From an uncultured Prevotellaceae bacterium (lineage in GTDB: Bacteria > Bacteroidota > Bacteroidia > Bacteroidales > Bacteroidaceae), in assembly GCA_902784755.1 (NCBI GenBank), contig CACZVX010000021.1:1-32843 (forward strand): a stretch of 32,843 bases of DNA. Reading direction: 5' to 3'. Below are positions 15,758 through 23,353 of this stretch, in pieces (position 1 is the first letter of the stretch; every line of letters starts with the position of its first letter). The notes below the pieces were generated by a model. The model did not search any database and was not told the origin of the DNA. It was given only the letters and a program-made list of their open reading frames with translations. A program made the translations under genes and the position numbers.

Positions 15758-16924
15758 TTAGACGTACATCAAATCGGACATCACACTGTCGCTGACAAAC
15801 AATCCTTTACGTGTCAGTCTCAGATAATTGTTTTCCATTGTGAGGCGTCCTTCCTGTAGATGGGGGAGGGCATTGGTCATCAGGTATTCTTTCAGTTCCT
15901 GTCCGAATGAAGTTTCAACATCCTTGAGATACAGACCGCGTGAGGTTCTGAGAGCAGTCATTACAGCATCATCGTAGCGCGTGGTCTTGCTGAGAATCTC
16001 CTTTTCCTCGATGGGACTCTCACCTTGCTGGATACGGCGGATGTATTCCCTGACATCACTGATGTTCCACCAACGGCTGTCAATATCGTAGCTATGAGCA
16101 GCTGCTCCCAGTCCGAGGTAAGGCGTCCCGTCCCAATAGCTGCTGTTGTGGCGCGAGCGGAAACCTGGACGGGCAAAGTTGGATATTTCATAGTGCTCGT
16201 AGCCAGCAGCTGTCAGTCGGTCGATGAGTGTCTCATACATTTTCAGGTAGAGTTCCTCATCTGTTTCCTTCACTTTGCCTTCTTCCCGTAGTTTGTAAAG
16301 ACGTGTGCCCTCCTCGAACATCAGACTATAAGCCGAGATATGTTCCACCTGTAATTTTAGAGTCTCTTCAATGTCAGCCTCCCAGTCTTCGAGCGTTTCA
16401 CCCGGGAAACCGAACATGAGGTCGATGCTGATATTCTGGAATCCAGCCTTTCTCAGTCTTTCTACCGCTTCATTTACCTGTCGTGCTTGATGACGACGGT
16501 GCAAGAAATGCAACCGCTCGTCAGAGAATGTCTGGGCTCCCATGGAGATACGGTTAATGGGAAGGTTGCTCAGAACTGTTACATATTCGTCAGTCAGATC
16601 GTCGGGATTACATTCCATGGTGATTTCAAGACCCTCCCCTTTACCCCTCCCTATAAGGCGGGGAATGATTTGAATTTCTTCAAGATGACTGAAAAGTCGG
16701 TGAAGCAGGGCAGGGGAAAGTTGTGAAGGAGTTCCACCACCAAGATATACTGTCGATATTTCTCCAAAAGACTTTATTCCCTCCCTATAGGGAGGGCAGA
16801 GGAGAGTCTCATTACACACCGCCTCTACATAGGCTTCTTTCAGTTCCGTCAGCGTGGTGGAATAGAAGCCGCAATAGATGCATCTGCTTTGGCAAAACGG
16901 GATGTGAATGTAGAGTCCGGCCAT
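15758..16924 (-). CDS. hemW: Radical SAM heme chaperone HemW
   Basis: HemW is a radical-SAM-fold heme chaperone, formerly called oxygen-independent coproporphyrinogen oxidase-like. Residues 11-18 hold the CxxxCxxC cluster motif (IPFCQSRCIYCGFYS). YLGGGTPSQLS, MECNPDDLT, NRISMGAQTF, SIDLMFGFPGET and the heme-linked HNSSYW follow in family order. HNxxYW and the lack of HemN-specific sequence favour HemW. At 388 residues it is slightly long. The extra residues map to two GC-rich palindromes read in frame: LLCPPYREG (16779-16796) before the VYLGGG strand, and IPRLIGRGKGEGLE (16632-16665) before ITMECNP. A -7 box lies at 16962. Confidence 0.94.
   Translation of the reverse strand: MAGLYIHIPFCQSRCIYCGFYSTTLTELKEAYVEAVCNETLLCPPYREGIKSFGEISTVYLGGGTPSQLSPALLHRLFSHLEEIQIIPRLIGRGKGEGLEITMECNPDDLTDEYVTVLSNLPINRISMGAQTFSDERLHFLHRRHQARQVNEAVERLRKAGFQNISIDLMFGFPGETLEDWEADIEETLKLQVEHISAYSLMFEEGTRLYKLREEGKVKETDEELYLKMYETLIDRLTAAGYEHYEISNFARPGFRSRHNSSYWDGTPYLGLGAAAHSYDIDSRWWNISDVREYIRRIQQGESPIEEKEILSKTTRYDDAVMTALRTSRGLYLKDVETSFGQELKEYLMTNALPHLQEGRLTMENNYLRLTRKGLFVSDSVMSDLMYV
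16632..16665. repeat. GC-rich palindromic repeat in hemW, copy 1
   Basis: CCCCTCCCTATAAGGCGGGG (16644-16663) is a near-palindrome, preceded by CCCTCCCCTTTA. It shares CCCTCCCTATA with copy 2 at 16779. It encodes IPRLIGRGKGEGLE in the opposite (HemW) direction. Confidence 0.65.
16779..16796. repeat. GC-rich palindromic repeat in hemW, copy 2
   Basis: CCCTCCCTATAGGGAGGG is a perfect 18-bp palindrome inside the coding sequence. It encodes part of LLCPPYREG, a segment I do not recall in other HemW proteins at this place. Confidence 0.7.
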
Positions 16925-16961
16925 CGTGTATATTTATAAGGTGAAAAGTGATTCCAGATTG

Positions 16962-16969
16962 CAAAGATA
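16962..16969 (-). promoter_or_regulatory. hemW promoter -7 box
   Basis: TATCTTTG on the minus strand, followed by CAATCTGG. The predicted leader is about 34 nt. Confidence 0.5.
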
Positions 16970-17001
16970 CTGATTTTTCTGCAAAATAACGTTAAACAAA
17001 A

Positions 17002-17040
17002 CTTAAATCTTAAATCTTAATTCTTCATTCTTAATTTTAA
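17002..17040. repeat. Degenerate CTTAAAT/TTCTTAAT tandem tract upstream of EF-G2
   Basis: CTTAAATCTTAAATCTTAAT is followed by TCTTCATTCTTAATTTT. This is another run of short pyrimidine/A units like those at 1034 and 21943, here without an obvious inverted partner. It lies in the divergent hemW / EF-G2 intergenic region. No clean TAnnTTTG for EF-G2 was found; TAATTTTA at 17045-17052 is the nearest. Confidence 0.5.
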
Positions 17041-17102
17041 TGTGTAATTTTAGCCTCGATTTTTTTTATTACGCTAATATCAACAATTTAAACCTTAAAG
17101 AT

Positions 17103-19262
17103 ATGAAAGTATATCAGACAAATGAAATCAAGAACATTGCCTTGGTTGGCAGTGCGGGTAGCGGCAAGACTACTCTTGCCGAAAGTATGTTATTCGAAAG
17201 TGGCGTCATCAAGCGTCGTGGTACAGTAGAAGCCAAGAACACGGTGAGCGACTATTTCCCTGTTGAGCAGGAATATGGCTACTCAGTATTCCCAACAGTT
17301 TTCAACGTTGAGTGGAACAATAAAAAACTTAATATTATTGATTGCCCGGGTTCTGACGACTTCGTGGGAGGTGCTATTACAGCTCTCAACGTAACCGACC
17401 AGGCACTCGTGCTTGTCAATGGCCAGTATGGTCCTGAGGTAGGTACTCAGAACATTTTCCGTTACACCGAAAAACTGAAGAAACCGGTGATTTTCCTGGT
17501 GAATCAGCTTGACCGTGAGACTTGCGATTTCGACACCGTTCTTTCACAGATGAAGGAAATCTATGGTCCTAAGTGTGTGCCCGTTCAGTATCCCCTCAAT
17601 GCAGGTAGTAATTTCAATGCACTTATCGACGTGCTGCTGATGAAGAAGTACTCTTGGAAACCCGAGGGTGGCGCTCCTATCATCGAGGACATTCCTGCAG
17701 AAGAAATGGATAAGGCTATGGAACTGCATCAGGCTCTCGTGGAGGCAGCAGCTGAAAACGACGAGGCTCTGATGGATAAATTCTTCGAGACAGAATCACT
17801 TACCGAAGACGAGATGCGTGAAGGTATCCGCAAGGGTCTGGTAACCCGCAGCATCTTCCCCGTGTTCTGTGTTTGTGGTGGCCGTTCTATGGGCGTTCGC
17901 CGTCTGATGGAATTCCTTGGTAATGTGGTTCCCTTCGTGAGCGAAATGCCAAAGATTCACAACACCCGCGGTGAGGAAGTCGATCCTAATCCTGATGGTC
18001 CTACCTCTCTCTATTTCTTCAAGACCGGTATGGAACCTCATATTGGTGAGGTGTCTTATTTCAAGGTAATGAGTGGTGCTGTGAAGGCTGGTGACGACCT
18101 GACGAATGCAGATCGTGGTTCTAAGGAGCGTCTTGCTCAGCTCTACACTTGTGCTGGTGCCAACCGTCAGCCTGTTGATCAGCTCAATGCTGGTGATATT
18201 GGTTGTACCGTGAAGCTGAAGGACGTGAAGACAGGCAATACCCTCAATGGTAAGGACTGTGAGAACCGTTTCGACTTTATCAAGTATCCTAACTCTAAGT
18301 ATTCTCGTGCCGTGAAGGCTTTGAACGAGAGTGAGACTGAGAAGATGATGGCTGCCCTTACCAAGATGCGTCAGGAAGATCCCACATGGGTTGTCGAGCA
18401 ATCTAAGGAGCTCCGCCAGATCATTGTTCACGGACAGGGTGAGTTCCACCTTCGCACATTGAAGTGGCGTATGGAGAACAACGAGAAGATTATGATCAGC
18501 TATGAAGAGCCTAAGATTCCATACCGTGAGACTATCACAAAGGCTGCACGTGCCGATTATCGTCACAAGAAGCAGTCGGGTGGTGCCGGTCAGTTCGGTG
18601 AGGTTCATCTGATTGTGGAGCCTTATGCAGAAGGAATGCCCGATCCTACACTTTATAAGTTTGGTGGACAGGAGTTCCGTATGAACATCAAATCGAAGGA
18701 AGAAATCGACCTCGAATGGGGTGGAAAGCTCGTGTTCATGAACTCTGTGGTGGGTGGTGCTATTGATGCACGCTTCATGCCCGCTATCCTGAAAGGTGTG
18801 ATGGCTCGTATGGAGCAGGGACCTTTGACAGGTTCATATGCCCGTGACGTTCGCGTCATTGTTTACGATGGTAAGATGCACCCAGTTGACTCTAACGAAC
18901 TTTCGTTTATGCTGGCTGCCCGCCAGGCATTTGCCGAGGCCTTTAAGAACGCAGGCCCGAAGATTCTGGAGCCTATCTTCGATCTCGAAGTATTCGTTCC
19001 TGCCGACTACATGGGTGATGTGATGAGCGACCTGCAAGGTCGTCGTGCACTCATCATGGGTATGGACAGCGAGGCTGGTTATCAGAAGCTTTCAGCCAAG
19101 ATTCCTCAGAAAGAACTGGCTAACTACAGCATTACGCTGAGTTCCATCACCGGTGGACGTGCCAGCTTCACCACCAAGTTTGCTTCATATGAACTCGTTC
19201 CGACAGATGTTCAGAATGAGCTGATTAAGAAGCATGAGGCTGAAGCAGCTGAAGAGGATTAA
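17103..19262 (+). CDS. EF-G paralog of the Bacteroides EF-G2 type
   Basis: The 719-residue protein has full EF-G architecture (G domain, then domains II-V; domain IV GGAGQFGEVHLIVEPY; domain V ILEPIFDLEVFVPADYMGDV and GRRALIMGMDSEAG). The G motifs deviate. G1 is GSAGSGKTT (16-24). G3 is DCPGSDDF (80-87), with Ser84 where catalytic His occurs in DTPGH. G4 is NQLD (134-137) instead of NKMD. The switch region reads SDYFPVEQEYGYS. Bacteroides thetaiotaomicron EF-G2 is reported to support translocation without GTP hydrolysis and to matter in gut colonisation, and this looks like its ortholog; the functional claim is transferred. I chose the start at 17103 (MKVYQTNEIKNIALVGSAG), since the upstream ATG at 17040 lies in the repeat and adds unrelated residues. 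A terminator follows. Confidence 0.93.
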   Translation: MKVYQTNEIKNIALVGSAGSGKTTLAESMLFESGVIKRRGTVEAKNTVSDYFPVEQEYGYSVFPTVFNVEWNNKKLNIIDCPGSDDFVGGAITALNVTDQALVLVNGQYGPEVGTQNIFRYTEKLKKPVIFLVNQLDRETCDFDTVLSQMKEIYGPKCVPVQYPLNAGSNFNALIDVLLMKKYSWKPEGGAPIIEDIPAEEMDKAMELHQALVEAAAENDEALMDKFFETESLTEDEMREGIRKGLVTRSIFPVFCVCGGRSMGVRRLMEFLGNVVPFVSEMPKIHNTRGEEVDPNPDGPTSLYFFKTGMEPHIGEVSYFKVMSGAVKAGDDLTNADRGSKERLAQLYTCAGANRQPVDQLNAGDIGCTVKLKDVKTGNTLNGKDCENRFDFIKYPNSKYSRAVKALNESETEKMMAALTKMRQEDPTWVVEQSKELRQIIVHGQGEFHLRTLKWRMENNEKIMISYEEPKIPYRETITKAARADYRHKKQSGGAGQFGEVHLIVEPYAEGMPDPTLYKFGGQEFRMNIKSKEEIDLEWGGKLVFMNSVVGGAIDARFMPAILKGVMARMEQGPLTGSYARDVRVIVYDGKMHPVDSNELSFMLAARQAFAEAFKNAGPKILEPIFDLEVFVPADYMGDVMSDLQGRRALIMGMDSEAGYQKLSAKIPQKELANYSITLSSITGGRASFTTKFASYELVPTDVQNELIKKHEAEAAEED

Positions 19263-19279
19263 TCTTAACGTAAAGAATG

Positions 19280-19320
19280 AACTGCCCTTGTTGCTCTTAA
19301 GTATCAAGGGCAGTTTTTTT
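19280..19320 (+). terminator. Terminator of the EF-G2 gene
   Basis: AACTGCCCTTG (19280-19290) pairs with CAAGGGCAGTT (19305-19315), then T5-7. Confidence 0.93.
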
Positions 19321-19405
19321 GTTTGAGACAGATTACCGGAAATTTGGTAATAGCTATTCTTTTTTAGAAAGAGAGATTGTGTTTTTTTTTATTTAACAAT
19401 TATCA

Positions 19406-19464
19406 ATTAAAAATATTTTTAATAGTTAACTGAACTAAATTTAACCAAATTATTTAACTAAATT
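19406..19464. promoter_or_regulatory. AT-rich palindrome and direct repeats upstream of rprX
   Basis: ATTAAAAATATTTTTAAT (19406-19423) is a perfect 18-bp palindrome. Beyond it AACTAAATT occurs at 19433 and 19456, 23 nt apart, with TTAAC also at 19426, 19441 and 19454. The cluster ends about 25 nt before the -7 box. It could be an operator, for example for RprY itself, but AT-rich DNA yields such repeats by chance. Confidence 0.3.
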
Positions 19465-19488
19465 CCTTTTTAAAACCAGGAAAAGCAT

Positions 19489-19496
19489 TATCTTTG
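19489..19496 (+). promoter_or_regulatory. rprX promoter -7 box
   Basis: TATCTTTG is followed by CCGAC and then the rprX ATG. The expected start is at 19500-19502, so the mRNA should be leaderless. Confidence 0.65.
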
Positions 19497-19501
19497 CCGA
19501 C

Positions 19502-21079
19502 ATGAAAAAGAAAACCATTGGTACAATCGCAATTGTGATGGGACTTTCGTTCCTTGCGCTGCTGTTCCTTCAGCTGAAATACATGGAATCCATGGTGAAG
19601 ATGAAAAAGGAACAATTCGATGAGAGCGTAAACAAGGCACTCTACCAAACTTCCCGGAATCTGGAACTCAATGAGACATTGCGATTCCTGGAAAAGGATG
19701 TGAATGCCACGGAACGGAGGGCTGTCAAAGTTGATTCCATAGGTACGAGAACGGGTGAGCCTGACGGTTCGGTTCAGGAGTCTCACCAGTATTCAGTGGC
19801 TGGTCAGGATGGTACTATTTATTCTTCCTTTGAATTGAAAACCATAGCTACCAAGCCTGCCAATATGCCAAAGGCGATGATTCTGCGCAACGACAAGAAC
19901 TCCATTGATCAGGCTGCGAAGTCGATGAAGGAAATAGTAAAGAATCGTTATGTCTATCAGAAGGCTCTCCTTGATGAGGTGGTTTACAGCATTCTTTATA
20001 CTGCTTCTGAAAAACCTCTTCGCGAACGTATCAACTTCAAGTTGTTTGACTTGGATCTGAAGACAGAGCTGATGAACAACGGCATCAACATCCCTTACCA
20101 TTTCACGGTATCTACTCAAGATGGGCGCGAGGTCTATCGGTGTCCTGACTATACTGAGGAGGGAGAGGAATACACTTATTCACAGGTGCTTTTCCGTAAC
20201 GATCCGCAGAACAAAAGTGGGGTTGTGCGCATTCATTTCCCAGATATGAGTAGCTATATCTTCTCCTCCGTGCGCTTTATCATTCCTTCCATGGTGTTTA
20301 CGCTGATTCTGCTCATTACGTTTATCATCACTTTGGTGCTCGTCTTCCGACAGAAGAAACTCACTGAAATCAAGAATGACTTCATCAATAATATGACGCA
20401 TGAGCTGAAAACGCCTATCGCCAGCATTTCTCTGGCTGCTCAGATGCTCAACGATGAGTCTGTGAAGAAGAGCGAGGCTATGACGAAGCATCTTGGGGGC
20501 GTTATCAATGACGAGTCGAAGCGTCTGAGGTTCCTCGTAGAGAAAGTGCTGCAGATGTCTATGTTCGACCGTAAGAATGCGACATTCAAGAAGAAGATGC
20601 TCGACCTTAACGAGATGGTGGAGAACATCAGTCAGTCGTTTAGACTTCGCGTGGAGCACACGGGTGGAAAAATCTATACTGATATTGGAGCTGTTGATTC
20701 AGCCATTTATGTGGATGAGGTTCATTTCCAGAATGTTATCAATAATCTGATTGACAATGCCGTGAAGTATCGTAAACCTGATCAGCCTATAGACATCTGG
20801 CTTCGCACATGGAACGACAAGGAGAAACTTTACTTCTCAGTGCGCGATAATGGTATCGGCATCAAGAAAGAGAATCTGCGAAAGATATTCGATCAGTATT
20901 ATCGAGTTCCTACAGGTAATAAGCATGATGTCAAGGGCTTTGGTCTTGGACTGGCCTATGTGAAGAAAATCGTGGAGCTCCATAAAGGTGAGATACGTGC
21001 GGATGTCAGCAAGGAAGACGGTGGTGGCACCAAGTTCACTATCTCACTACCTATTATCCATGATAGCGTGGAAGAATAA
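19502..21079 (+). CDS. rprX: Sensor histidine kinase RprX
   Basis: Membrane sensor kinase of a two-component system. TM1 (about residues 5-24, IGTIAIVMGLSFLALLFLQL) and TM2 (about 258-280, SMVFTLILLITFIITLVLVF) flank a periplasmic domain of about 230 residues. The HisKA box is NNMTHELKTPIASISLAAQM with His300 as phosphoacceptor. The ATPase domain has the N box (NVINNLIDNAVKYRKP), VRDNGIGIKKENL, FDQYYRVPTG and GFGLGLAYVKKIVELHKG. Length (525) and the partner gene match the Bacteroides fragilis RprX/RprY pair, first found through effects on tetracycline resistance regulation; the natural signal is not clear from sequence. It forms an operon with rprY, 58 nt downstream. Confidence 0.9.
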   Translation: MKKKTIGTIAIVMGLSFLALLFLQLKYMESMVKMKKEQFDESVNKALYQTSRNLELNETLRFLEKDVNATERRAVKVDSIGTRTGEPDGSVQESHQYSVAGQDGTIYSSFELKTIATKPANMPKAMILRNDKNSIDQAAKSMKEIVKNRYVYQKALLDEVVYSILYTASEKPLRERINFKLFDLDLKTELMNNGINIPYHFTVSTQDGREVYRCPDYTEEGEEYTYSQVLFRNDPQNKSGVVRIHFPDMSSYIFSSVRFIIPSMVFTLILLITFIITLVLVFRQKKLTEIKNDFINNMTHELKTPIASISLAAQMLNDESVKKSEAMTKHLGGVINDESKRLRFLVEKVLQMSMFDRKNATFKKKMLDLNEMVENISQSFRLRVEHTGGKIYTDIGAVDSAIYVDEVHFQNVINNLIDNAVKYRKPDQPIDIWLRTWNDKEKLYFSVRDNGIGIKKENLRKIFDQYYRVPTGNKHDVKGFGLGLAYVKKIVELHKGEIRADVSKEDGGGTKFTISLPIIHDSVEE

Positions 21080-21137
21080 AAACTATAGAAATAAGAGTTA
21101 AAAAATAGAATTATAAACCATCTAAAGTAATAAGATT

Positions 21138-21836
21138 ATGGACGACAAGTTGAAAATCCTTTTGTGCGAAGACGACGAAAACCTCGGTATGCTGCTTCGC
21201 GAGTACCTCCAGGCCAAGAATTTTGAGGCTGAGCTCTGTGTTGACGGTGAGGCTGGCTACAAAGCCTTCCTGAAGTCTAAGTTCGACATTTGTGTACTCG
21301 ACGTGATGATGCCGAAGAAAGACGGCTTCACACTGGCACAGGAAATCCGTCAGGCTAACCCTGACATGCCTATTATTTTCCTTACCGCAAAGGTGCTCAA
21401 GGAAGATATACTTGAGGGCTTCAAGATTGGCGCCGACGACTATATCACCAAACCCTTCTCTATGGAGGAGCTCGTTTTCCGTATTGAGGCTATTCTTCGC
21501 CGCGTAAAAGGAAAGAAGAGCAAGGAAAGTACACTGTATCACATTGGCCGCTTCACATTCGACACTCAGAAGCAGTTGCTCACCATTGGTGACAAGCAAA
21601 CTAAGCTCACCACAAAGGAGAATGAACTGCTTGCCCTGCTCTGCAGCCATGCCAATGAGATTCTGCAGCGCGACTTTGCCCTGAAGACCATTTGGATTGA
21701 TGACAACTACTTCAATGCCCGTTCTATGGATGTTTACATCACCAAACTCCGCAAGCATCTTAAGGACGATGACCAGATTGAAATAATTAATATCCACGGT
21801 AAGGGCTATAAGCTCATCGCTCCGGAGAACGATTGA
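21138..21836 (+). CDS. rprY: Response regulator RprY (OmpR family)
   Basis: The receiver domain has the acidic pair in LLCEDDENLG, phosphoacceptor Asp55 in CVLDVMMPKKDG, Thr83 in FLTAK and Lys105 in YITKPFS. The C-terminal winged helix (LTTKENELLALLCSHANEIL, then RSMDVYITKLRKHLKDD and IHGKGYKLI) is OmpR/PhoB type. The 232-residue length is typical. RprX should phosphorylate it. It lies directly upstream of the repeat element and promoter of the rpsF operon; whether it regulates that operon is unknown. Confidence 0.93.
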   Translation: MDDKLKILLCEDDENLGMLLREYLQAKNFEAELCVDGEAGYKAFLKSKFDICVLDVMMPKKDGFTLAQEIRQANPDMPIIFLTAKVLKEDILEGFKIGADDYITKPFSMEELVFRIEAILRRVKGKKSKESTLYHIGRFTFDTQKQLLTIGDKQTKLTTKENELLALLCSHANEILQRDFALKTIWIDDNYFNARSMDVYITKLRKHLKDDDQIEIINIHGKGYKLIAPEND

Positions 21837-21846
21837 TTTCTTTGGA

Positions 21847-21982
21847 TGTAGAATGAAGAGTGGAGAATGTAGAATTATGATTACTTTTTGCGGGTGTCAA
21901 TTGGTGATAATCTGCAAGAAAGGTTAAAATCCTTTAAATCAAATCATAATTCTATATTCTCCATTCTCGATTCTCCATTAAA
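21847..21982. repeat. Long inverted repeat of degenerate TAGAATG units (rprY-rpsF)
   Basis: The left arm (21847-21882) has TGTAGAATGAAGAGTGGAGA-like units. The right arm (from 21942) has AATTCTATATTCTCCATTCT-like units. Over 36 nt the arms are complementary at 31 positions, with a 59-nt spacer. The right arm ends 5 nt before the rpsF -7 box. The layout mirrors 961-1067, and the right arm is a close relative of 12212-12251 in the U32 gene. Confidence 0.8.
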
Positions 21983-21985
21983 AGT

Positions 21986-22007
21986 AGTACCTTTGCAGCC
22001 GATTTCG
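21986..22007 (+). promoter_or_regulatory. rpsF operon promoter (-7 box) and start region
   Basis: TACCTTTG at 21988-21995 within a 22-nt block identical to the infC promoter block at 1073-1094. The predicted leader is about 44 nt, similar to infC. Confidence 0.75.
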
Positions 22008-22042
22008 CGATATTGCGGGTCATAATACATTATTTTATACAA

Positions 22043-22390
22043 ATGAATCAATACGAAACCGTTTTCATTCTGACTCCCGTTTTGTCTGATGAACAGACAA
22101 AGGAAACGGTCGCTAAATTCAAGAAAATTCTGACCGATAATGGTGCAGAGATTCTGAACGAAGAGGCCTGGGGACTGAAGAAGATGGCTTATGCTATCGA
22201 CAAGAAATCAACAGGTTTCTACAACCTCGTTGAGTTCAAGGCTGAGCCATCAGTAGTAAAAATTCTCGAAACTGGATTCCGCCGCGATGAGAAGGTAATC
22301 CGTTTCCTGACAGTTAAGCTCGACAAGTATGCAGCTGCTTATGCTGAGAAGCGTCGTGCTAAGTATGCAACTAAAAAAGAGGAGGCTTAA
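22043..22390 (+). CDS. rpsF: 30S ribosomal protein bS6
   Basis: The 115-residue bS6 begins [18 protein letters not shown] and has the typical [20 protein letters not shown] core and [17 protein letters not shown]. bS6 pairs with bS18 on the 30S platform. I set the start at ATG 22043; an in-frame TTG at 22013 lies in the leader near the transcription start and is rejected. It is first in rpsF-rpsR-rplI. Confidence 0.97.
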   Translation: MNQYETVFILTPVLSDEQTKETVAKFKKILTDNGAEILNEEAWGLKKMAYAIDKKSTGFYNLVEFKAEPSVVKILETGFRRDEKVIRFLTVKLDKYAAAYAEKRRAKYATKKEEA

Positions 22391-22393
22391 ACC

Positions 22394-22660
22394 ATGGCAC
22401 AAGATTCTGAAATCCGCTATCTCAACGCTCCTTCTATCGACACGAAGAAGAAGAAGTATTGCCGCTTCAAGAAGAGTGGTATCAAGTACATTGACTACAA
22501 GGATCCCGAGTTCCTTAAGAAGTTCCTCAACGAGCAGGGTAAGATTCTTCCCCGTCGTATCACCGGTACTTCTTTGAAGTATCAGCGCCGTGTGGCTCAG
22601 GCCGTTAAGCGTGCCCGCCAGATTGCACTGCTTCCTTATGTAACTGACATGATGAAATAA
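22394..22660 (+). CDS. rpsR: 30S ribosomal protein bS18
   Basis: 88 residues with the bS18 signature: [20 protein letters not shown] and [20 protein letters not shown], then [11 protein letters not shown]. It starts 3 nt after rpsF. A GAGGAGG stretch (22379-22385), also coding for the end of bS6, is 8 nt upstream of the ATG, a Shine-Dalgarno site that is uncommon in this phylum. Confidence 0.97.
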   Translation: MAQDSEIRYLNAPSIDTKKKKYCRFKKSGIKYIDYKDPEFLKKFLNEQGKILPRRITGTSLKYQRRVAQAVKRARQIALLPYVTDMMK

Positions 22661-22678
22661 AACTAGGAGGATTACATT

Positions 22679-23218
22679 ATGGAGATTATACTGAAAGAAG
22701 ATATTATCGGCTTGGGTTACAAGAACGATATCGTGAACGTAAAGAACGGCTATGGCCGTAACTATCTTATTCCTTCAGGTAAGGGTGTCATTGCTTCTGA
22801 ATCTGCAAAGAAGGTACTCGCTGAGAACCTTAAACAGCAGGCTCACAAGCTGGCTGCTCAGAAGGCTGCTGCCGAGGAAAAGGCTGCTAAGCTCGAGGGC
22901 GTAGCTCTGACTATCGCTGCCAAGGTTTCAGCTACTGGTCAGCTCTATGGTTCAGTTAACGCTGCTACCGTTGCTGCAGAACTTGCTAAGCAGGGTATCG
23001 AGGTGGATCGCAAGATTATCACCATGCGCGATGCTAAGACTCTTGGTGATTTCGAGGCTACCGTACATTATCACAAGGAAGTTGAGGTGAAAGTTCCTGT
23101 GAAGGTTATCGCAGAGAATGAGCCTGCTCCTGCTCCCGTTGAAGAAGTTCCCGTTGAGGCTCCCGTAACAGAGGAAGAGGACTTTGAAGAGGAGTTGGAA
23201 GAAGCTACTGAGGCTTAA
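22679..23218 (+). CDS. rplI: 50S ribosomal protein bL9 with acidic C-terminal tail
   Basis: The N-terminal domain is MEIILKEDIIGLGYKNDIV, then GYGRNYLIPSGKGV, followed by the long connecting helix (KQQAHKLAAQKAAAEEKAAK) and the C-terminal domain (YGSVNAATVAAEL, then KTLGDFEATVHYHKEVEVKV). After about residue 148 comes an extra tail rich in Pro, Val and Glu (APAPVEEVPVEAP, then EEEDFEEELEEATEA), unusual for a basic ribosomal protein, making 179 residues. AGGAGG (22665-22670) is 8 nt upstream of the ATG. Confidence 0.97.
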   Translation: MEIILKEDIIGLGYKNDIVNVKNGYGRNYLIPSGKGVIASESAKKVLAENLKQQAHKLAAQKAAAEEKAAKLEGVALTIAAKVSATGQLYGSVNAATVAAELAKQGIEVDRKIITMRDAKTLGDFEATVHYHKEVEVKVPVKVIAENEPAPAPVEEVPVEAPVTEEEDFEEELEEATEA

Positions 23219-23271
23219 TCCTCGGAGCAAACAGTACTGGCAATTTTCGCACTGTAAAGCACATTTAGATA

Positions 23272-23304
23272 AATCCTGACTGTCTTATGATAGTCGGGAT
23301 TTTT
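23272..23304 (+). terminator. Terminator of rpsF-rpsR-rplI
   Basis: AATCCTGACT / AGTCGGGATT (one G-U pair) around GTCTTATGAT, then TTTT. Confidence 0.9.
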
Positions 23305-23318
23305 CACTTTTTCAAAAT

Positions 23319-23347
23319 CATAGTCATAGTCATCGTCATCGTCATCG
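23319..23347 (+). repeat. CATAGT/CATCGT tandem tract before trmN6
   Basis: CATAGTCATAGTCATCGTCA, then TCGTCATCG: five 6-nt units immediately upstream of the trmN6 start. TCGTCATCGTCAT recurs just after the gene (24093-24105), so trmN6 is bracketed by direct copies. Confidence 0.7.
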
Positions 23348-23353
23348 TTTATT

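Noticed and set aside
17040-17102. EF-G2 start at ATG 17040
   Set aside because: The 21 extra residues come from a low-complexity repeat border and have no EF-G counterpart; ATG 17103 begins at the conserved N-terminus.
17796-18608. 270-codon minus-strand frame opposite EF-G2
   Set aside because: Antisense to conserved EF-G domains; composition is typical of a shadow frame.
17103-19262. Tetracycline ribosomal protection protein (TetQ-like)
   Set aside because: These keep canonical G motifs; the altered DCPGS and NQLD motifs fit EF-G2 instead, and rprXY nearby is chromosomal.
22013-22042. rpsF start at TTG 22013
   Set aside because: It lies just after the predicted transcription start and adds residues absent from bS6; ATG 22043 gives the standard N-terminus.
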